From: Pseudomonadota bacterium
Lineage (GTDB): Bacteria; Pseudomonadota; Alphaproteobacteria; Rhodobacterales; Rhodobacteraceae
Direction of reading: 5' to 3'
Assembly: GCA_020161655.1 (NCBI GenBank)
Contig: JAIUPC010000024.1
Span: forward strand, 306,404 to 370,403
DNA: 64,000 nucleotides
Shown here: positions 1-9,925 of the stretch, one piece after another
Layout of the letters: each line of letters starts with the position of its first letter
Numbering within the stretch: position 1 is the first letter of the stretch
The notes under the pieces: generated by a model
What the model was told of the DNA's origin: nothing
Database searches by the model: none
The model's input: only the letters and a program-made list of their open reading frames with translations
Made by a program: the position numbers and the translations under genes

Positions 1-1
1 G

Positions 2-862
2 CTGGTCATCGCGGCCCTCTTCACCAGTTTCTATTCCTGGCGGCTGATCTTCCTGACCTTCTACGGCAAGGAACGCGGAGATCATCACGCGCATGAACAT
101 GCCCATGAAAGCCCGATGACCATGATCGTGCCGCTTGGTGTGCTGGCCATCGGCGCGGTCTTCGCCGGGATGGTGTGGTACAAGCCCTTCTTCGGCGATC
201 CTGAGCGGATGACGGCCTTCTTCGCGATGCCGTACCACGAAGCGGCCGCCGAAGGTGAAGCCGCTGCCGCTGAGCCAGCACCTGGAACCGAGGCAGCGAC
301 TGCCGAAGCGCCGGTTGCAACAGAGGCGCCTACGGTGCCCGACGCGCCGGCAGCGATTGCCGAGGCGCCAGCCACCGAAGGCGCTGCCGCCGCATCAGGC
401 AATGCGCCCCAAGGCGCGATCTACATGTCGGAGGCCTCCAACAAGGTCCTCGAAGACGCGCACCATTCGCCGAACTGGGTCAAGGTCTCGCCCTTCGTCG
501 CCATGCTGATCGGCTTCATCACGGCCTGGATATTCTACATCCGCGATCCCTCGATCCCGGGGCGCCTTGCCGCGCAGCAGCCGATCCTCTACCGCTTCCT
601 TCTCAACAAGTGGTACTTCGACGAGATCTATGACGTGATCTTCGTCGGCCCGGCCAAGTGGCTCGGCTCCTTCCTCTGGAAGAAGGGCGACGGCAACGTC
701 ATCGACGGCACGATCAACGGCGTCGCCATGGGCTTCGTGCCGATGCTGACGCGGATCGCTGCGCGGATGCAGTCCGGCTACATCTTCACCTATGCCTTCG
801 CGATGGTCATCGGCATCGCGGTGCTTCTTGTCTGGATGACGCTCTCGGGGGGCGCGCACTAA
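2..862 (+). CDS. nuoL: NADH-quinone oxidoreductase subunit L, 3' part (5' end outside window)
   Basis: This is the C-terminal 286 residues of NuoL, an antiporter-like proton-pumping membrane subunit of respiratory complex I. The frame is open from the window edge and runs through hydrophobic helices to a TAA stop that overlaps the ATG of nuoM (TAATG). Around residues 80-140 of the visible part there is a long Ala/Glu/Pro-rich low-complexity stretch, followed by a region resembling the ends of other NuoL proteins ([11 protein letters not shown], then [15 protein letters not shown]). Identity rests on these C-terminal motifs and on nuoM and nuoN directly downstream. The start lies outside the window. 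Confidence 0.95.
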   Translation: MVIAALFTSFYSWRLIFLTFYGKERGDHHAHEHAHESPMTMIVPLGVLAIGAVFAGMVWYKPFFGDPERMTAFFAMPYHEAAAEGEAAAAEPAPGTEAATAEAPVATEAPTVPDAPAAIAEAPATEGAAAASGNAPQGAIYMSEASNKVLEDAHHSPNWVKVSPFVAMLIGFITAWIFYIRDPSIPGRLAAQQPILYRFLLNKWYFDEIYDVIFVGPAKWLGSFLWKKGDGNVIDGTINGVAMGFVPMLTRIAARMQSGYIFTYAFAMVIGIAVLLVWMTLSGGAH

Positions 863-2403
863 TGGAAAACCTGCTTTCCATCATCACCTTCGTGCCCCTC
901 GTCGCGGCGGCAATCCTCGGCCTCTTCCTGCAAGGCGACGATCCGGCGGCGCAGCGCAACGCGAAGTGGCTGGCGCTGATTGCCACCACCGTGACCTTCC
1001 TCGTCTCGCTCTTCCTCCTTTCGGGCTTCAACCCGGCCGATCCCGGCTTCCAGTTCGTCGAGGAGCATGACTGGATCTTCGGCCTGAAGTACAAGGTCGG
1101 GGTCGACGGCATCTCCATCCTCTTCGTGCTGCTGACCACGTTCCTGATGCCGATCACGATCCTTTCGACCTGGGAAGTCGACACTCGCGTCAAGGAATAC
1201 ATGGTCGCCTTCCTTGTCCTCGAAGGGCTGATGCTCGGTGTCTTCGTGGCGCTCGACCTCGTGCTTTTCTACCTCTTCTTCGAGGCGGGCCTCATCCCGA
1301 TGTTCCTCATCATCGGCATCTGGGGCGGCAAGGACCGCATCTATGCGGCCTTCAAGTTCTTCCTCTACACATTCCTCGGCTCGGTCCTGATGCTGGTCGC
1401 GATGATCGCGATGTATGTGGATGCGGGGACGACAGATATCCCGACCCTGCTCACGCACCAGTTCTCGTCCGAGACGCTGAACATCTTCGGCTTCCAGATC
1501 GTCGGCGGGATGCAGACGCTCCTCTGGCTCGCCTTCTTCGCCTCCTTCGCGGTGAAGATGCCGATGTGGCCGGTCCATACCTGGTTGCCGGATGCCCACG
1601 TGCAGGCGCCGACGGCGGGCTCGGTGGTGCTGGCGGCGATCCTTCTGAAGATGGGCGGCTACGGCTTCCTGCGCTTCTCGCTGCCGATGTTCCCGATCGC
1701 CTCGGACCTCCTCTCGGGCTTCGTCTTCTGGCTCTCCGCCATCGCCATCGTCTACACCTCGCTCGTGGCGCTGGCGCAGTCGGACATGAAGAAGCTGATC
1801 GCCTATTCCTCGGTCGCGCACATGGGTTACGTGACCATGGGCATCTTCGCCGCGAACCAGCAGGGCATCGACGGCGCCATCTTCCAGATGCTGAGCCACG
1901 GCTTCATCTCCGGCGCGCTCTTCCTCTGCGTCGGCGTGATCTATGACCGGATGCACACGCGCGAGATCGACGCCTATGGCGGCCTCGTGAACCGGATGCC
2001 GGTCTATGCGCTGATCTTCATGTTTTTCACCATGGCCAACGTCGGCCTTCCCGGCACCAGCGGTTTCATCGGCGAATTCCTGACGCTGATGGGCATCTTC
2101 CAGGTCTCGACCTGGACTGCGCTTTTCGCCACCTCGGGGGTGATCCTGTCGGCGGCCTATGCGCTGTGGCTTTACCGCCGGGTGGTCTTCGGCGATCTCA
2201 TCAAGGAAAGCCTGAAGACGATCACCGACATGACCCGCCGGGAAAAGGCGATCTTCGCGCCACTTGTCGTGATGACGCTGCTTCTGGGCATCTACCCGAG
2301 CCTTGTCACCGACATCATCGGCCCGTCGGTTGCCAACCTCGTCTCCGAATACCATGCCGCCTTGCCTGCCGTGGCCGATGCCGCGCAGGTCGCCAGCCAC
2401 TGA
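862..2403 (+). CDS. nuoM: NADH-quinone oxidoreductase subunit M
   Basis: NuoM (513 aa) is a 14-helix antiporter-like proton-translocating subunit of complex I in the cytoplasmic membrane. The start at 862 overlaps the last base of the nuoL stop. A longer reading from 658 would lie inside nuoL and has no homologous N-terminus. The family signature is plain: [17 protein letters not shown] followed by [12 protein letters not shown], and [12 protein letters not shown] in the second half. The N-terminal half carries a conserved membrane glutamate ([14 protein letters not shown]). It is co-transcribed with nuoL and nuoN. Confidence 0.97.
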   Translation: MENLLSIITFVPLVAAAILGLFLQGDDPAAQRNAKWLALIATTVTFLVSLFLLSGFNPADPGFQFVEEHDWIFGLKYKVGVDGISILFVLLTTFLMPITILSTWEVDTRVKEYMVAFLVLEGLMLGVFVALDLVLFYLFFEAGLIPMFLIIGIWGGKDRIYAAFKFFLYTFLGSVLMLVAMIAMYVDAGTTDIPTLLTHQFSSETLNIFGFQIVGGMQTLLWLAFFASFAVKMPMWPVHTWLPDAHVQAPTAGSVVLAAILLKMGGYGFLRFSLPMFPIASDLLSGFVFWLSAIAIVYTSLVALAQSDMKKLIAYSSVAHMGYVTMGIFAANQQGIDGAIFQMLSHGFISGALFLCVGVIYDRMHTREIDAYGGLVNRMPVYALIFMFFTMANVGLPGTSGFIGEFLTLMGIFQVSTWTALFATSGVILSAAYALWLYRRVVFGDLIKESLKTITDMTRREKAIFAPLVVMTLLLGIYPSLVTDIIGPSVANLVSEYHAALPAVADAAQVASH

Positions 2404-2416
2404 GGACGCACCCGAG

Positions 2417-3856
2417 ATGATTTCCGCAGATATCTCCGCCATCCTGCCCGAAGTGGTGCTGGTCCTTTACAGCATGGCCGCCCTGCTTGGCGCGGTCTAC
2501 ACCGGCAAGGATGAGCTGACCGGAACGCTGACCTGGACGACAGCGGCGGTCTTCGTCGCCATCGCCCTCTGGATCGGCATTTCAGGCGGGGGCGAAACCA
2601 TCGCCTTCAGCGGCGGCTTCATCGACGACGCCTTCTCGCGCTTCGCCAAGGTGACGGTGCTGCTCTCTGCCGCCGCCGTTCTGGTGATGAGCCAGGACTA
2701 TGTCGAACGGCGCGGGCTGGGGCGGTTCGAGTTTCCGCTGCTTCTGGCCTTTGCCGTCGCGGGCATGATGATCATGGTTTCGGCGGGCGACCTCATGTCG
2801 CTCTACATGGGGCTGGAGCTGCAGTCGCTGTCGCTATACGTCGTGGCCGCCCTGCGCCGCGACAGCCCGAAATCGACGGAAGCCGGCCTCAAGTACTTCG
2901 TCCTTGGCGCGCTATCCTCGGGGATGCTGCTCTATGGCGCCTCGCTGACCTACGGCTTCACCGGCACGACGCTGCTGCCCGGCATCCTTGCGACGATTGA
3001 GGGTGAACAAGTTTCCATCGGCCTTCTCTTCGGCCTCGTGTTCCTCATCACCGGCGTCGCTTTCAAGGTGTCCGCCGTGCCCTTCCACATGTGGACGCCG
3101 GATGTCTACGAAGGCTCGCCCACGCCCGTCACCGCCTTCTTCGCCACCGCGCCCAAGGTCGCGGCCATGGCGATGTTCGCGCGGCTGATGATGGAAGGCT
3201 TCGGCGCGGCGGTTGCGGACTGGAGCCAGGTGATCGCGCTTCTTGCTGTCCTGTCGATGTTCCTCGGCGCCATCGCGGCGATCGGCCAGACCAACATCAA
3301 GCGGCTGATGGCCTATTCCTCGATCGCGCATATGGGCTTCGCGCTTGTCGGCCTTGCCGCCGGCACCCAGGAAGGGGTCGAGGCGATGCTGATCTACATG
3401 GCGGTCTATGTCGCCATGAATGTCGGCACCTTTGCCTTCATCCTGTCGATGGAAAAGGACGGTGCCCCCGTCACCGATATCGCCAGCCTGAACCTTTATT
3501 CGAAGAAAGAGCCGCTGAAGGCGCTGGCCATGCTGGTGCTGATGTTCTCGCTCGCCGGGGTGCCGCCGATGCTTGGCTTCTTTGCCAAGTTCGGCGTGCT
3601 GATGGCGGCGGTGAATGCGCAGATGATGCTGCTTGCGCTCGCCGGGGCGGTGGCATCGGTGATCGGCGCCTTCTACTACCTGCGCATCGTCTACTACATG
3701 TATTTCGGCACCGAGACTGACGCGCTTGAGACGCGCATGGTTCCGGCGCAGTGGTTGTTGCTGATGGCGTCGGCGGTGATGATGGTGGTCGGCGTCGTCA
3801 ACCTCCTCGGCATCGAGGGGGCCGCCGCGGCGGCCGCAGAAGCGCTTGTCCGCTAG
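2417..3856 (+). CDS. nuoN: NADH-quinone oxidoreductase subunit N
   Basis: NuoN (479 aa) is the third antiporter-like subunit of complex I. The ATG at 2417 lies 13 bases after the nuoM stop and gives the usual short N-terminus ([15 protein letters not shown]). Readings starting further upstream lie inside nuoM. Family motifs are visible: [32 protein letters not shown] and [12 protein letters not shown]. The C-terminus ends in an Ala-rich stretch. The last 11 bases overlap the proposed birA start. Confidence 0.97.
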   Translation: MISADISAILPEVVLVLYSMAALLGAVYTGKDELTGTLTWTTAAVFVAIALWIGISGGGETIAFSGGFIDDAFSRFAKVTVLLSAAAVLVMSQDYVERRGLGRFEFPLLLAFAVAGMMIMVSAGDLMSLYMGLELQSLSLYVVAALRRDSPKSTEAGLKYFVLGALSSGMLLYGASLTYGFTGTTLLPGILATIEGEQVSIGLLFGLVFLITGVAFKVSAVPFHMWTPDVYEGSPTPVTAFFATAPKVAAMAMFARLMMEGFGAAVADWSQVIALLAVLSMFLGAIAAIGQTNIKRLMAYSSIAHMGFALVGLAAGTQEGVEAMLIYMAVYVAMNVGTFAFILSMEKDGAPVTDIASLNLYSKKEPLKALAMLVLMFSLAGVPPMLGFFAKFGVLMAAVNAQMMLLALAGAVASVIGAFYYLRIVYYMYFGTETDALETRMVPAQWLLLMASAVMMVVGVVNLLGIEGAAAAAAEALVR

Positions 3857-4610
3857 CGATCCGCTTGCCTGGCCCGAGGGCGTGGCCCGCCACGTCCTCG
3901 CCGAGGTAGACAGCACCAATTCCGAGGCCGCGCGGCTTGCCCCGGCGCTGACCCAGCCGACCTGGATTTTCGCCCACCGCCAGACCGCAGCGCGCGGGCG
4001 GCGCGGGCGGGGCTGGGCGATGCCGGCGGGCAATTTCGCGGCCACCCTCGTCATGCGGCCCGAAGGCGCGCCGGGCGAGGCGGCACAGCGGAGCTTCATC
4101 GCCGCGCTGGCGCTGGCTGACGCCCTTGCCGTCGTGGCCGGGCCGGGGGTGACGATCACCCTCAAATGGCCGAACGATGTCCTTCTGAATGGCGGCAAGG
4201 TTGCCGGCATCCTTCTGGAAAGCGCCGGGCAGGGCGGGGCGGTCAGCCACCTTGCCATCGGCATCGGCGTCAACCTTGCCGAAGCGCCGCCGCAGTCCGC
4301 GCTGGAACCCGGCGCGCATCCGCCGGTATCGCTGACCGGGGAAACCGGCCTTCGCATCCCGCCCGAGGAATTCCTTGCCCCCCTCGCCAATGCCTTCGAC
4401 CGTTGGGAACGCCAGTTCCGCAGCTACGGTTTTGCCCCGATCCGCACCGCTTGGCTTCACTGCGCCGCGAGGATCGGCCAGCCGATCACCGCGCGCACCG
4501 TCACCGAGACAGTGGAGGGCACCTTCGAGACCATCGCCGAGGATGGCGCGCTGGTCCTGCTGACGTCGCAGGGCCGCCGCGCGATCCCGGCGGCGGATGT
4601 CTATTTCTGA
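3846..4610 (+). CDS. birA: Biotin--[acetyl-CoA-carboxylase] ligase
   Basis: The 254-residue protein activates biotin to biotinyl-AMP and transfers it to the carrier lysine of acyl-CoA carboxylases. Seen: the ATP/biotin loop RGRRGRGW near residue 52, the [19 protein letters not shown] core, and a C-terminal SH3-like segment. It lacks the N-terminal helix-turn-helix of E. coli BirA, so it is a ligase only. The best start is a TTG at 3846 inside the end of nuoN; a GTG at 3882 would cut into the conserved VLAEVDSTN segment. Translational coupling to nuoN is likely. A bioY gene elsewhere in the window supplies biotin uptake. Confidence 0.93.
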   Translation: MSASDPLAWPEGVARHVLAEVDSTNSEAARLAPALTQPTWIFAHRQTAARGRRGRGWAMPAGNFAATLVMRPEGAPGEAAQRSFIAALALADALAVVAGPGVTITLKWPNDVLLNGGKVAGILLESAGQGGAVSHLAIGIGVNLAEAPPQSALEPGAHPPVSLTGETGLRIPPEEFLAPLANAFDRWERQFRSYGFAPIRTAWLHCAARIGQPITARTVTETVEGTFETIAEDGALVLLTSQGRRAIPAADVYF

Positions 4611-4621
4611 GGAGAGGACCC

Positions 4622-5401
4622 ATGCTTCTCTGCATCGACACCGGCAATACCAACACCGTCTTTTCGGTCTGGGACGGGACGCGGTTCCTCGTGACCCTGC
4701 GCACCTCGACCGAGCATCAGCGCACGGCGGACCAGTATTTCGTCTGGTTCTCGACCCTGATGCAGCACCACAAGGTGCCGATCGACATCGACGGCTGCAT
4801 CATCTCCTCGACCGTGCCGCGCGTGGTCTTCAACCTGCGCGTCTTCTGCGACCGCTACTTCAACACAAGGCCCCTTGTCGTCGGCAAGCCCGACTGCGCG
4901 CTGCCGGTGCCGCCGCGCGTCGATCAGGGAACGACCGTCGGCCCTGACCGGCTGGTGAACACCGTGGCCGGCTTCGACCGCCACGGCGGCAACCTGATCG
5001 TGGTGGATTTCGGCACCGCCACGACCTTCGACGTGGTCGATACCGACGGCGCCTATATCGGCGGCGTGATCTCCCCCGGCGTCAATACCTCGCTTGAGGC
5101 GCTGCACATGGCCGCCGCCGCGCTGCCGCATGTGGACGTCACCAAGCCGCAGAGCGCCATCGGCACCAATACGGTTGCCTGCATGCAGTCCGGCATCTAT
5201 TGGGGCTATGTCGGCCTTGTCGAAGGCATCGTGCGGCAGATCCGGATCGAACGCGAACGGCCGATGAAGGTCATCGCGACCGGGGGCCTCGCGCCGCTTT
5301 TCGATCAGGGGACCGAGATTTTCGACAGCGTCGAGGATGATCTGACGATGCACGGCCTCGTGCTGATCCACCGCTATAATCTGGAACTGGAACACCGATG
5401 A
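4622..5401 (+). CDS. coaX: Type III pantothenate kinase
   Basis: CoaX (259 aa) phosphorylates pantothenate, the first step of coenzyme A synthesis. The ATG at 4622 follows GGAGAGG and begins MLLCIDTGNTNTVFSVWD, the ASKHA-fold phosphate-binding motif. GPDRLVNTVAGF and VVDFGTATTFDVV are the other type III signatures. A longer reading starting within birA is an artefact. The last bases overlap the rnj start (ATGA), giving a birA-coaX-rnj transcription unit. coaD, for a later CoA step, is near 60.9 kb. Confidence 0.96.
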   Translation: MLLCIDTGNTNTVFSVWDGTRFLVTLRTSTEHQRTADQYFVWFSTLMQHHKVPIDIDGCIISSTVPRVVFNLRVFCDRYFNTRPLVVGKPDCALPVPPRVDQGTTVGPDRLVNTVAGFDRHGGNLIVVDFGTATTFDVVDTDGAYIGGVISPGVNTSLEALHMAAAALPHVDVTKPQSAIGTNTVACMQSGIYWGYVGLVEGIVRQIRIERERPMKVIATGGLAPLFDQGTEIFDSVEDDLTMHGLVLIHRYNLELEHR

Positions 5402-7077
5402 CGAAAGACCGCCTGATCTACGTGCCGCTTGGCGGCGCCGGCGAAATCGGCATGAACGCCTATGTCTACGGCTACGGGCCGGCGGGCGAGGAGAGGCTGA
5501 TCGTCATCGACCTTGGCGTGACCTTCGGCGACATGGAAACCTCGCCCGGGATCGACCTCATCATGGCCGATATCGACTGGCTCGCCGACAATGCGGGCCG
5601 GATCGAGGCGATCTTCATCACCCATGCGCATGAGGATCACATCGGCGCCCTTGGCCATCTCTGGCCGCGTCTGAAGGCCCCGGTCTATGCGCGCGCCTTC
5701 ACCGCTGCCATCGGCAACATCAAGATGGAAGAACAGGGCCAGCCCCTTGACCGCATCAAGGTGGTGAAACCCCGGCCCGAGGTGGTGACGGCCGGCCCCT
5801 TCAAGGTGCAGTTCGTTCCCGTCAGCCATTCGATCCCCGAAAGTGCCGCGCTCATCATCGACACGCCGGCCGGGCGCATCGTCCATTCCGGCGACTTCAA
5901 GCTTGATGGGACGCCCATCGTGGGCGAGCCGTTCGACGCAGAGGAATGGCACCGCATCTCGAACGAGGCCGGCGGCGTGAAGGTGCTGGTCTGCGATTCC
6001 ACCAACGTCTTCTCGCCGCTGCCGGGGCGGTCGGAGGCGACACTCGCCGAACCCATCGCCGCCCTGATCGCGAAGCAGGAGGGGCTGGTGGTCGCCACCA
6101 CCTTCGCCTCGAACGTGGCGCGGCTGAAGACGCTGGCAGAAGCGGGCAAGGCCGCGGGCCGGTCGGTCTGCCTTCTCGGGCGCGCAATGAAGCGGATGAT
6201 CACGGCGGCGGTCGAAACCGGCGTCCTGACCAACTTCCCGGTGATCCTGACGCCGGAAGAGGCGCTTGAGGTGCCGCGCGACAACCTCATGCTGATCGTC
6301 ACCGGCAGCCAGGGCGAACGCCGTGCCGCTTCGGCGCAACTGGCGCGGGGCAAGTACCTCGGGCTTGAGATGAAGGAGGGGGATACCTTCCTCTTCTCCT
6401 CCAAGATCATTCCCGGCAACGAACGCGGCGTGATCCGGGTGATGAACGCCTTCTCGGAAATGGGCGTCGATGTGGTCGATGATCACGGCGGGCTTTACCA
6501 TGTCTCCGGCCATGCCAACCGGCCCGATCTGGAAGCGGTTCATGAGCTTCTGCGGCCGAAGATCCTGATCCCGATGCACGGCGAACACCGGCACCTGCGC
6601 GAGCATTGCAAGCTTGGCCTCGCCAAGGGCATCGCCGCCGAGATCGCCATCAACGGCGCTGTCGTCGACCTGACCGGGAAAGAGCCGCGGATCGTCGAAT
6701 ATGTCGAGGCGGGCCGAACCTACCTTGACGGCTCGGTTCTGATCGGGGCGATGGAAGGCGTGGTGCGCGACCGCATCCGCGTGGCGCTGAACGGCGCGGT
6801 CTTTGCCACCATGATCTTTGATGAAGAAGACCGGCCACTGGGCGACGCCTGGGTCGAAATCATGGGCCTGCCGTCGCAGACCCGCAACGGCCGGCCGCTG
6901 GCCGATGTGATCGAGGCGGAGCTGAACGAATTCCTCGACAAGTCGGGCAGCAAGGTCCTGTCGAACGACGACAAGATCGAAGAGGCGGTCCGCCGCATCA
7001 CCCGCCAGGTCGCGGTCGAGGAGATCGGAAAGAAGCCCGAGGTTTCGGTCGTCGTCAGCCGCCTGTCGGCTGAATAG
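5398..7077 (+). CDS. rnj: Ribonuclease J
   Basis: A metallo-beta-lactamase-fold ribonuclease of 559 aa with endo- and 5'-exonuclease activity in RNA maturation and decay. Seen: the zinc-binding motif THAHEDHIGAL near residue 75, HSGDFKLDGTP, the beta-CASP segment with TGSQGERRAA, and HGEHRHL (KILIPMHGEHRHL), followed by the C-terminal domain. The start overlaps the coaX stop by four bases. The gene ends in front of a large palindromic element and converges on the helicase gene. Confidence 0.95.
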   Translation: MTKDRLIYVPLGGAGEIGMNAYVYGYGPAGEERLIVIDLGVTFGDMETSPGIDLIMADIDWLADNAGRIEAIFITHAHEDHIGALGHLWPRLKAPVYARAFTAAIGNIKMEEQGQPLDRIKVVKPRPEVVTAGPFKVQFVPVSHSIPESAALIIDTPAGRIVHSGDFKLDGTPIVGEPFDAEEWHRISNEAGGVKVLVCDSTNVFSPLPGRSEATLAEPIAALIAKQEGLVVATTFASNVARLKTLAEAGKAAGRSVCLLGRAMKRMITAAVETGVLTNFPVILTPEEALEVPRDNLMLIVTGSQGERRAASAQLARGKYLGLEMKEGDTFLFSSKIIPGNERGVIRVMNAFSEMGVDVVDDHGGLYHVSGHANRPDLEAVHELLRPKILIPMHGEHRHLREHCKLGLAKGIAAEIAINGAVVDLTGKEPRIVEYVEAGRTYLDGSVLIGAMEGVVRDRIRVALNGAVFATMIFDEEDRPLGDAWVEIMGLPSQTRNGRPLADVIEAELNEFLDKSGSKVLSNDDKIEEAVRRITRQVAVEEIGKKPEVSVVVSRLSAE

Positions 7078-7080
7078 GGC

Positions 7081-7157
7081 GCAACGCAGTCCCGGACTCG
7101 GGTCCGGGACCTCCCGCCATTGGAACGAGGCCCCGGATCCAAGTCCGGGGCTGCGTC
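7081..7157. repeat. Paired inverted palindromes (BIME-like) between rnj and the helicase gene
   Basis: Two palindromes sit head to head. One has a 9-bp stem (GTCCCGGAC, 7089-7097 with 7102-7110). The other has a 7-bp stem (CCCCGGA, 7131-7137 with 7144-7150). The whole segment is itself an inverted repeat: AACGCAG at 7083 mirrors CTGCGTC at 7151, so each arm is about 30 bases. This is the layout of a bacterial interspersed mosaic element. It fills the gap between two convergent genes and probably also ends both transcripts. A related palindrome is at 21297-21316. Confidence 0.7.
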
Positions 7158-7161
7158 ATGC

Positions 7162-8763
7162 TTACTCTTGGTCGCTGTCTGCCGGAGTGCGGAAGCTGCG
7201 CGTCAGGAAATCGGGCATGTGATCGCCCATACCGACAACCCGATCCTCGCGGCCGCCGGAGTTGCGGCCCCGATCTTCCCGGTTCCGGTCCTCACGGCTC
7301 CGCTCCTCGCGACCCTGCCGGCGGTCGTCGCGGCGGTCGCGGCGCGGTTCGGTCCGGGTTTCGGCGGCTTCTGCCGTCACAGTCTCAGGCACCCTTTCGC
7401 GGGGCTCCCTCCGCCGGGACGGCTTCGGCTCAGGCGCTGGCGCAGCTTCGGCCACGACCTGCGGCGGCACATCCATCGGGGCAAAGGACGCCTCTTCGCC
7501 ATGCGGCTTCACCGGACGGTCGCGCCGGTCCTTCTTGCCCTCGTCCCGGCGGCGCGGCTTGGCGCGCTCGTCGTCCTTGCGGGCAGGGCGCTGCGATGCC
7601 TCGCTGAGGCTGAAGCCCTCGGGCGCCTCGGTGCGGGGCAGGGCGTTCTTCACAAGCGCTTCGATGGCGTCGAGATACTTCTTGTCGGACGGCGTGGCGA
7701 TGGTCACCGCGACGCCCTTGCGGCCAGCGCGGCCGGTGCGGCCGATGCGGTGGACGTAATCCTCGGCATGGCTCGGCACGTCGAAGTTGAAGACATGGCT
7801 CACCGCCGGAATGTCGAGCCCGCGCGCGGCCACGTCGGAGGCGACGAGGAAGCGGAGCGAGCCATCGCGGAACCCGTCGAGCGTCTGCATCCGCTGGCGC
7901 TGGTCCAGATCGCCGTGTATCGGCGAGGCGTTGAAGCCATGCGCCTTCAGCGACTTCGCGAGGATGTCGACCTCGGTCTTGCGGTTGCAGAAGAGGATGG
8001 CGTTGGTGCAGGCCTCGCCCTCGGCCTCGATGACGGCACGCAAAAGCTCGCGCTTCTGCTTGGCGGTCTGGTCCTTGCGGGTTGGCGCGAACTCGATCAG
8101 CCGCTGTTCGATGGTCTCGGATGTCGTCGCCTGCCGTGCCACCTCGATCTTCGCCGGCGTGTGCAGGAAGGTGTTGGTGATCCGCTCGATCTCGGGCGCC
8201 ATGGTGGCGCTGAAGAAAAGTGTCTGGCGGGTGAAGGGCGTCAGCTGGAAGATGCGTTCGATATCCGGGATGAAGCCCATGTCGAGCATCCGGTCGGCCT
8301 CATCCACCACCATGATCTGCACGCCGGTCAGCAAGAGCTTGCCGCGTTCGAAATGGTCGAGCAGACGGCCCGGTGTCGCGATCAGCACGTCGACGCCACG
8401 GTCGATGAGCTTGTCCTGCTCGCCGAAGGAGACGCCGCCGATGAGAAGTGCCTTCGTCAGCTTGGTCAGCCGGGCGTATTTGTCGAAATTCTCGGCCACC
8501 TGCGCCGCCAGTTCGCGAGTCGGCGCAAGGACCAGGCTGCGCGGCATCCGCGCGCGGGCGCGCCCGCGGCCCAAGAGCGTGATCATCGGCAGCACGAAAC
8601 TGGCTGTCTTGCCGGTGCCGGTCTGGGCGATGCCAAGAACGTCGCGACCTTCAAGGGCGGGCGGGATGGCGCCAGCCTGGATCGGGGTCGGGGTCTCATA
8701 GCCGGCTTCGGCAACGGCTTGCAGGACGCGCGCGTCCAGCTTCAGGTCGGAAAATTTGGTCAT
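7162..8763 (-). CDS. rhlE: DEAD-box ATP-dependent RNA helicase, RhlE type
   Basis: A 533-residue RNA helicase. Motifs in order: Q-motif (TPIQ), Walker A AQTGTGKT, PTRELA, the DEAD box in VVDEADRMLDMGF, SAT (FFSATMAP), and motif VI HRIGRTGRAG. The core ends near residue 375. The last 150 or so residues are low-complexity and rich in Arg, Glu and Asp (repeats of RREPRER and RSREDRNREDR kind), typical of disordered RNA-binding tails of RhlE/DeaD proteins. The ATG at 8763 is the natural start. Long plus-strand readings opposite are a by-product of base composition. Confidence 0.93.
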   Translation of the reverse strand: MTKFSDLKLDARVLQAVAEAGYETPTPIQAGAIPPALEGRDVLGIAQTGTGKTASFVLPMITLLGRGRARARMPRSLVLAPTRELAAQVAENFDKYARLTKLTKALLIGGVSFGEQDKLIDRGVDVLIATPGRLLDHFERGKLLLTGVQIMVVDEADRMLDMGFIPDIERIFQLTPFTRQTLFFSATMAPEIERITNTFLHTPAKIEVARQATTSETIEQRLIEFAPTRKDQTAKQKRELLRAVIEAEGEACTNAILFCNRKTEVDILAKSLKAHGFNASPIHGDLDQRQRMQTLDGFRDGSLRFLVASDVAARGLDIPAVSHVFNFDVPSHAEDYVHRIGRTGRAGRKGVAVTIATPSDKKYLDAIEALVKNALPRTEAPEGFSLSEASQRPARKDDERAKPRRRDEGKKDRRDRPVKPHGEEASFAPMDVPPQVVAEAAPAPEPKPSRRREPRERVPETVTAEAAETRTEPRRDRRDDRRQGREERSREDRNREDRGRNSGGREDRVVGMGDHMPDFLTRSFRTPADSDQE

Positions 8764-8903
8764 GGGCGTCCAGTTGCGCGGTATCGGACCGCAGGATTAT
8801 GGGACGCATGGTTCCGGGCGCCCCGGGCAAACCCACCGGATGTGGGCGCGATGTGCCTACTCCACAATGGGCCTGAGGTCAATCTTTCGGCGGAGCGAAC
8901 CCC

Positions 8904-8943
8904 GAAAAGGCTGGCACCGCCCGCTTTGGGAGCGGACGGTGCC
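8904..8943 (-). terminator. Rho-independent terminator of the VPLPA-CTERM gene
   Basis: The stem is GGCACCGCCCGCT (8913-8925) with AGCGGACGGTGCC (8931-8943), 13 pairs with one G-T wobble and a 5-base loop. Read on the minus strand it is followed by AGCCTTTT. It lies 75 bases past the minus-strand stop at 9018 and before the helicase start, so it separates the two minus-strand genes. Confidence 0.8.
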
Positions 8944-9017
8944 TTGGTTCGGGGAATGGGTGGGTAAGGTTCTTGGGTGTACAACTGCCGACGGTGGGTC
9001 TTTTGCCCGTTCCTGCC

Positions 9018-9536
9018 TCAAACCGGACGACGACGGCGCCGAAGCGCCAAAGCGCCCAATGCGCCGAGTAGAAGCACCCCTGCCGCAGGCAGCGGAACCT
9101 GGGCGATATCCGCCCGGAAGCCGCCGAGATGCACCGCGGTATCGGTGCCAGAACGGGCCAGCACATCGAGAGAGATCAGGTAGCTGCCCGGCCCCAGGAT
9201 GAAGCGGCCGACGCTGTGAATGCCATCGGCAGCCGGAATGTCGAAGTTGTAGCCGGTCCTCGTGCCACCCGTACCGGGAACAGACGTCGCGCCGAGCGAA
9301 TTGCCGTTGGCGAAGACCTCGAACTGGTCGCCGGCCCAGAAGCTGTCGACGATGGTGATCGCCGTCCACTGCGTCAGGGTGAGGTTGTAGTCGCTTTTTG
9401 CTGACGTACCGACAGCCCCGAAGCCAAAAGTCGTCCAGCCGCTGCCTACGGTGTAGTTGACCGTCGCCGCCTGTGCCGTTCCGGCAAGGGCAAGCGTGGC
9501 TGCCACCACCATAGCCTTCAGAGAATGTTTGAACAT
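9018..9536 (-). CDS. Secreted protein with VPLPA-CTERM sorting signal
   Basis: A 172-residue exported protein. It has a signal peptide (MFKHSLKAMVVAATLALAGTAQA), a beta-rich Gly/Thr-rich body, and a C-terminal tripartite signal: VPLPAAGVLLLGALGAL, a hydrophobic helix, and a basic tail RRRRRPV. This is the Rhodobacterales form of the PEP-CTERM system, in which an exosortase-family membrane protease is thought to process the tail. The body matches no domain I recognise. The start is supported by AAGGAGCT upstream. Its own terminator follows. A second protein of this class is at 56641-57309. No exosortase gene lies in the window. Confidence 0.85.
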   Translation of the reverse strand: MFKHSLKAMVVAATLALAGTAQAATVNYTVGSGWTTFGFGAVGTSAKSDYNLTLTQWTAITIVDSFWAGDQFEVFANGNSLGATSVPGTGGTRTGYNFDIPAADGIHSVGRFILGPGSYLISLDVLARSGTDTAVHLGGFRADIAQVPLPAAGVLLLGALGALALRRRRRPV

Positions 9537-9907
9537 GGCAGCTCCTTTGTGCGGGTTGCATTAACAATTCAGGCGCAAATTTGGACTTTTTTGGGGCGTG
9601 GAAACCGTGTGTTCCCGAAAATGCGACAAACCGTGGTGGTGGGGTCTGATTTGCGTTCCGGCAGGGACAATATCGGCGGACAATCGCCCAAGGTTGAGGC
9701 AAAATTGTGTTTTCATCCTATGCGCGAGTAGGGGCGTGCAGCGCAGACTTCGGCCTGAGGCAGCAAAACCCCGCGAATCGGCAGGAGAATCAGGCGCAAG
9801 CGCCGCATTCTTGTGGCGTCCGGTCTGGCGTTGCCCTATTTCCGCCACAATTACGCGGGGTTTCAGACCCGGCGGGGCGGCAGCGCATGACATGAGAGGG
9901 GGCAGCT
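9537..9907. other. Non-coding divergent interval
   Basis: About 370 bases lie between the divergent VPLPA-CTERM gene and the glycosyltransferase gene. The stretch is richer in A and T than its surroundings near 9560-9730. It must hold promoters for both genes, but no box is convincing. Small open frames on both strands show no start signal or recognisable protein. Confidence 0.5.
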
Positions 9908-9925
9908 CTGGTTAATCCGATCTTC

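Noticed and set aside
859-2442. 527-codon open frame on the minus strand opposite nuoM
   Set aside because: Antisense shadow of a GC-rich gene; composition is Arg/His/Asp-rich without domains, and nuoM is certain.
7120-8967. 615-codon plus-strand frame opposite the helicase
   Set aside because: Shadow of rhlE; low-complexity translation and no ribosome site.
9598-9915. Short open frames in the 9.5-9.9 kb interval
   Set aside because: No ribosome site, no domain, and composition fits non-coding DNA.
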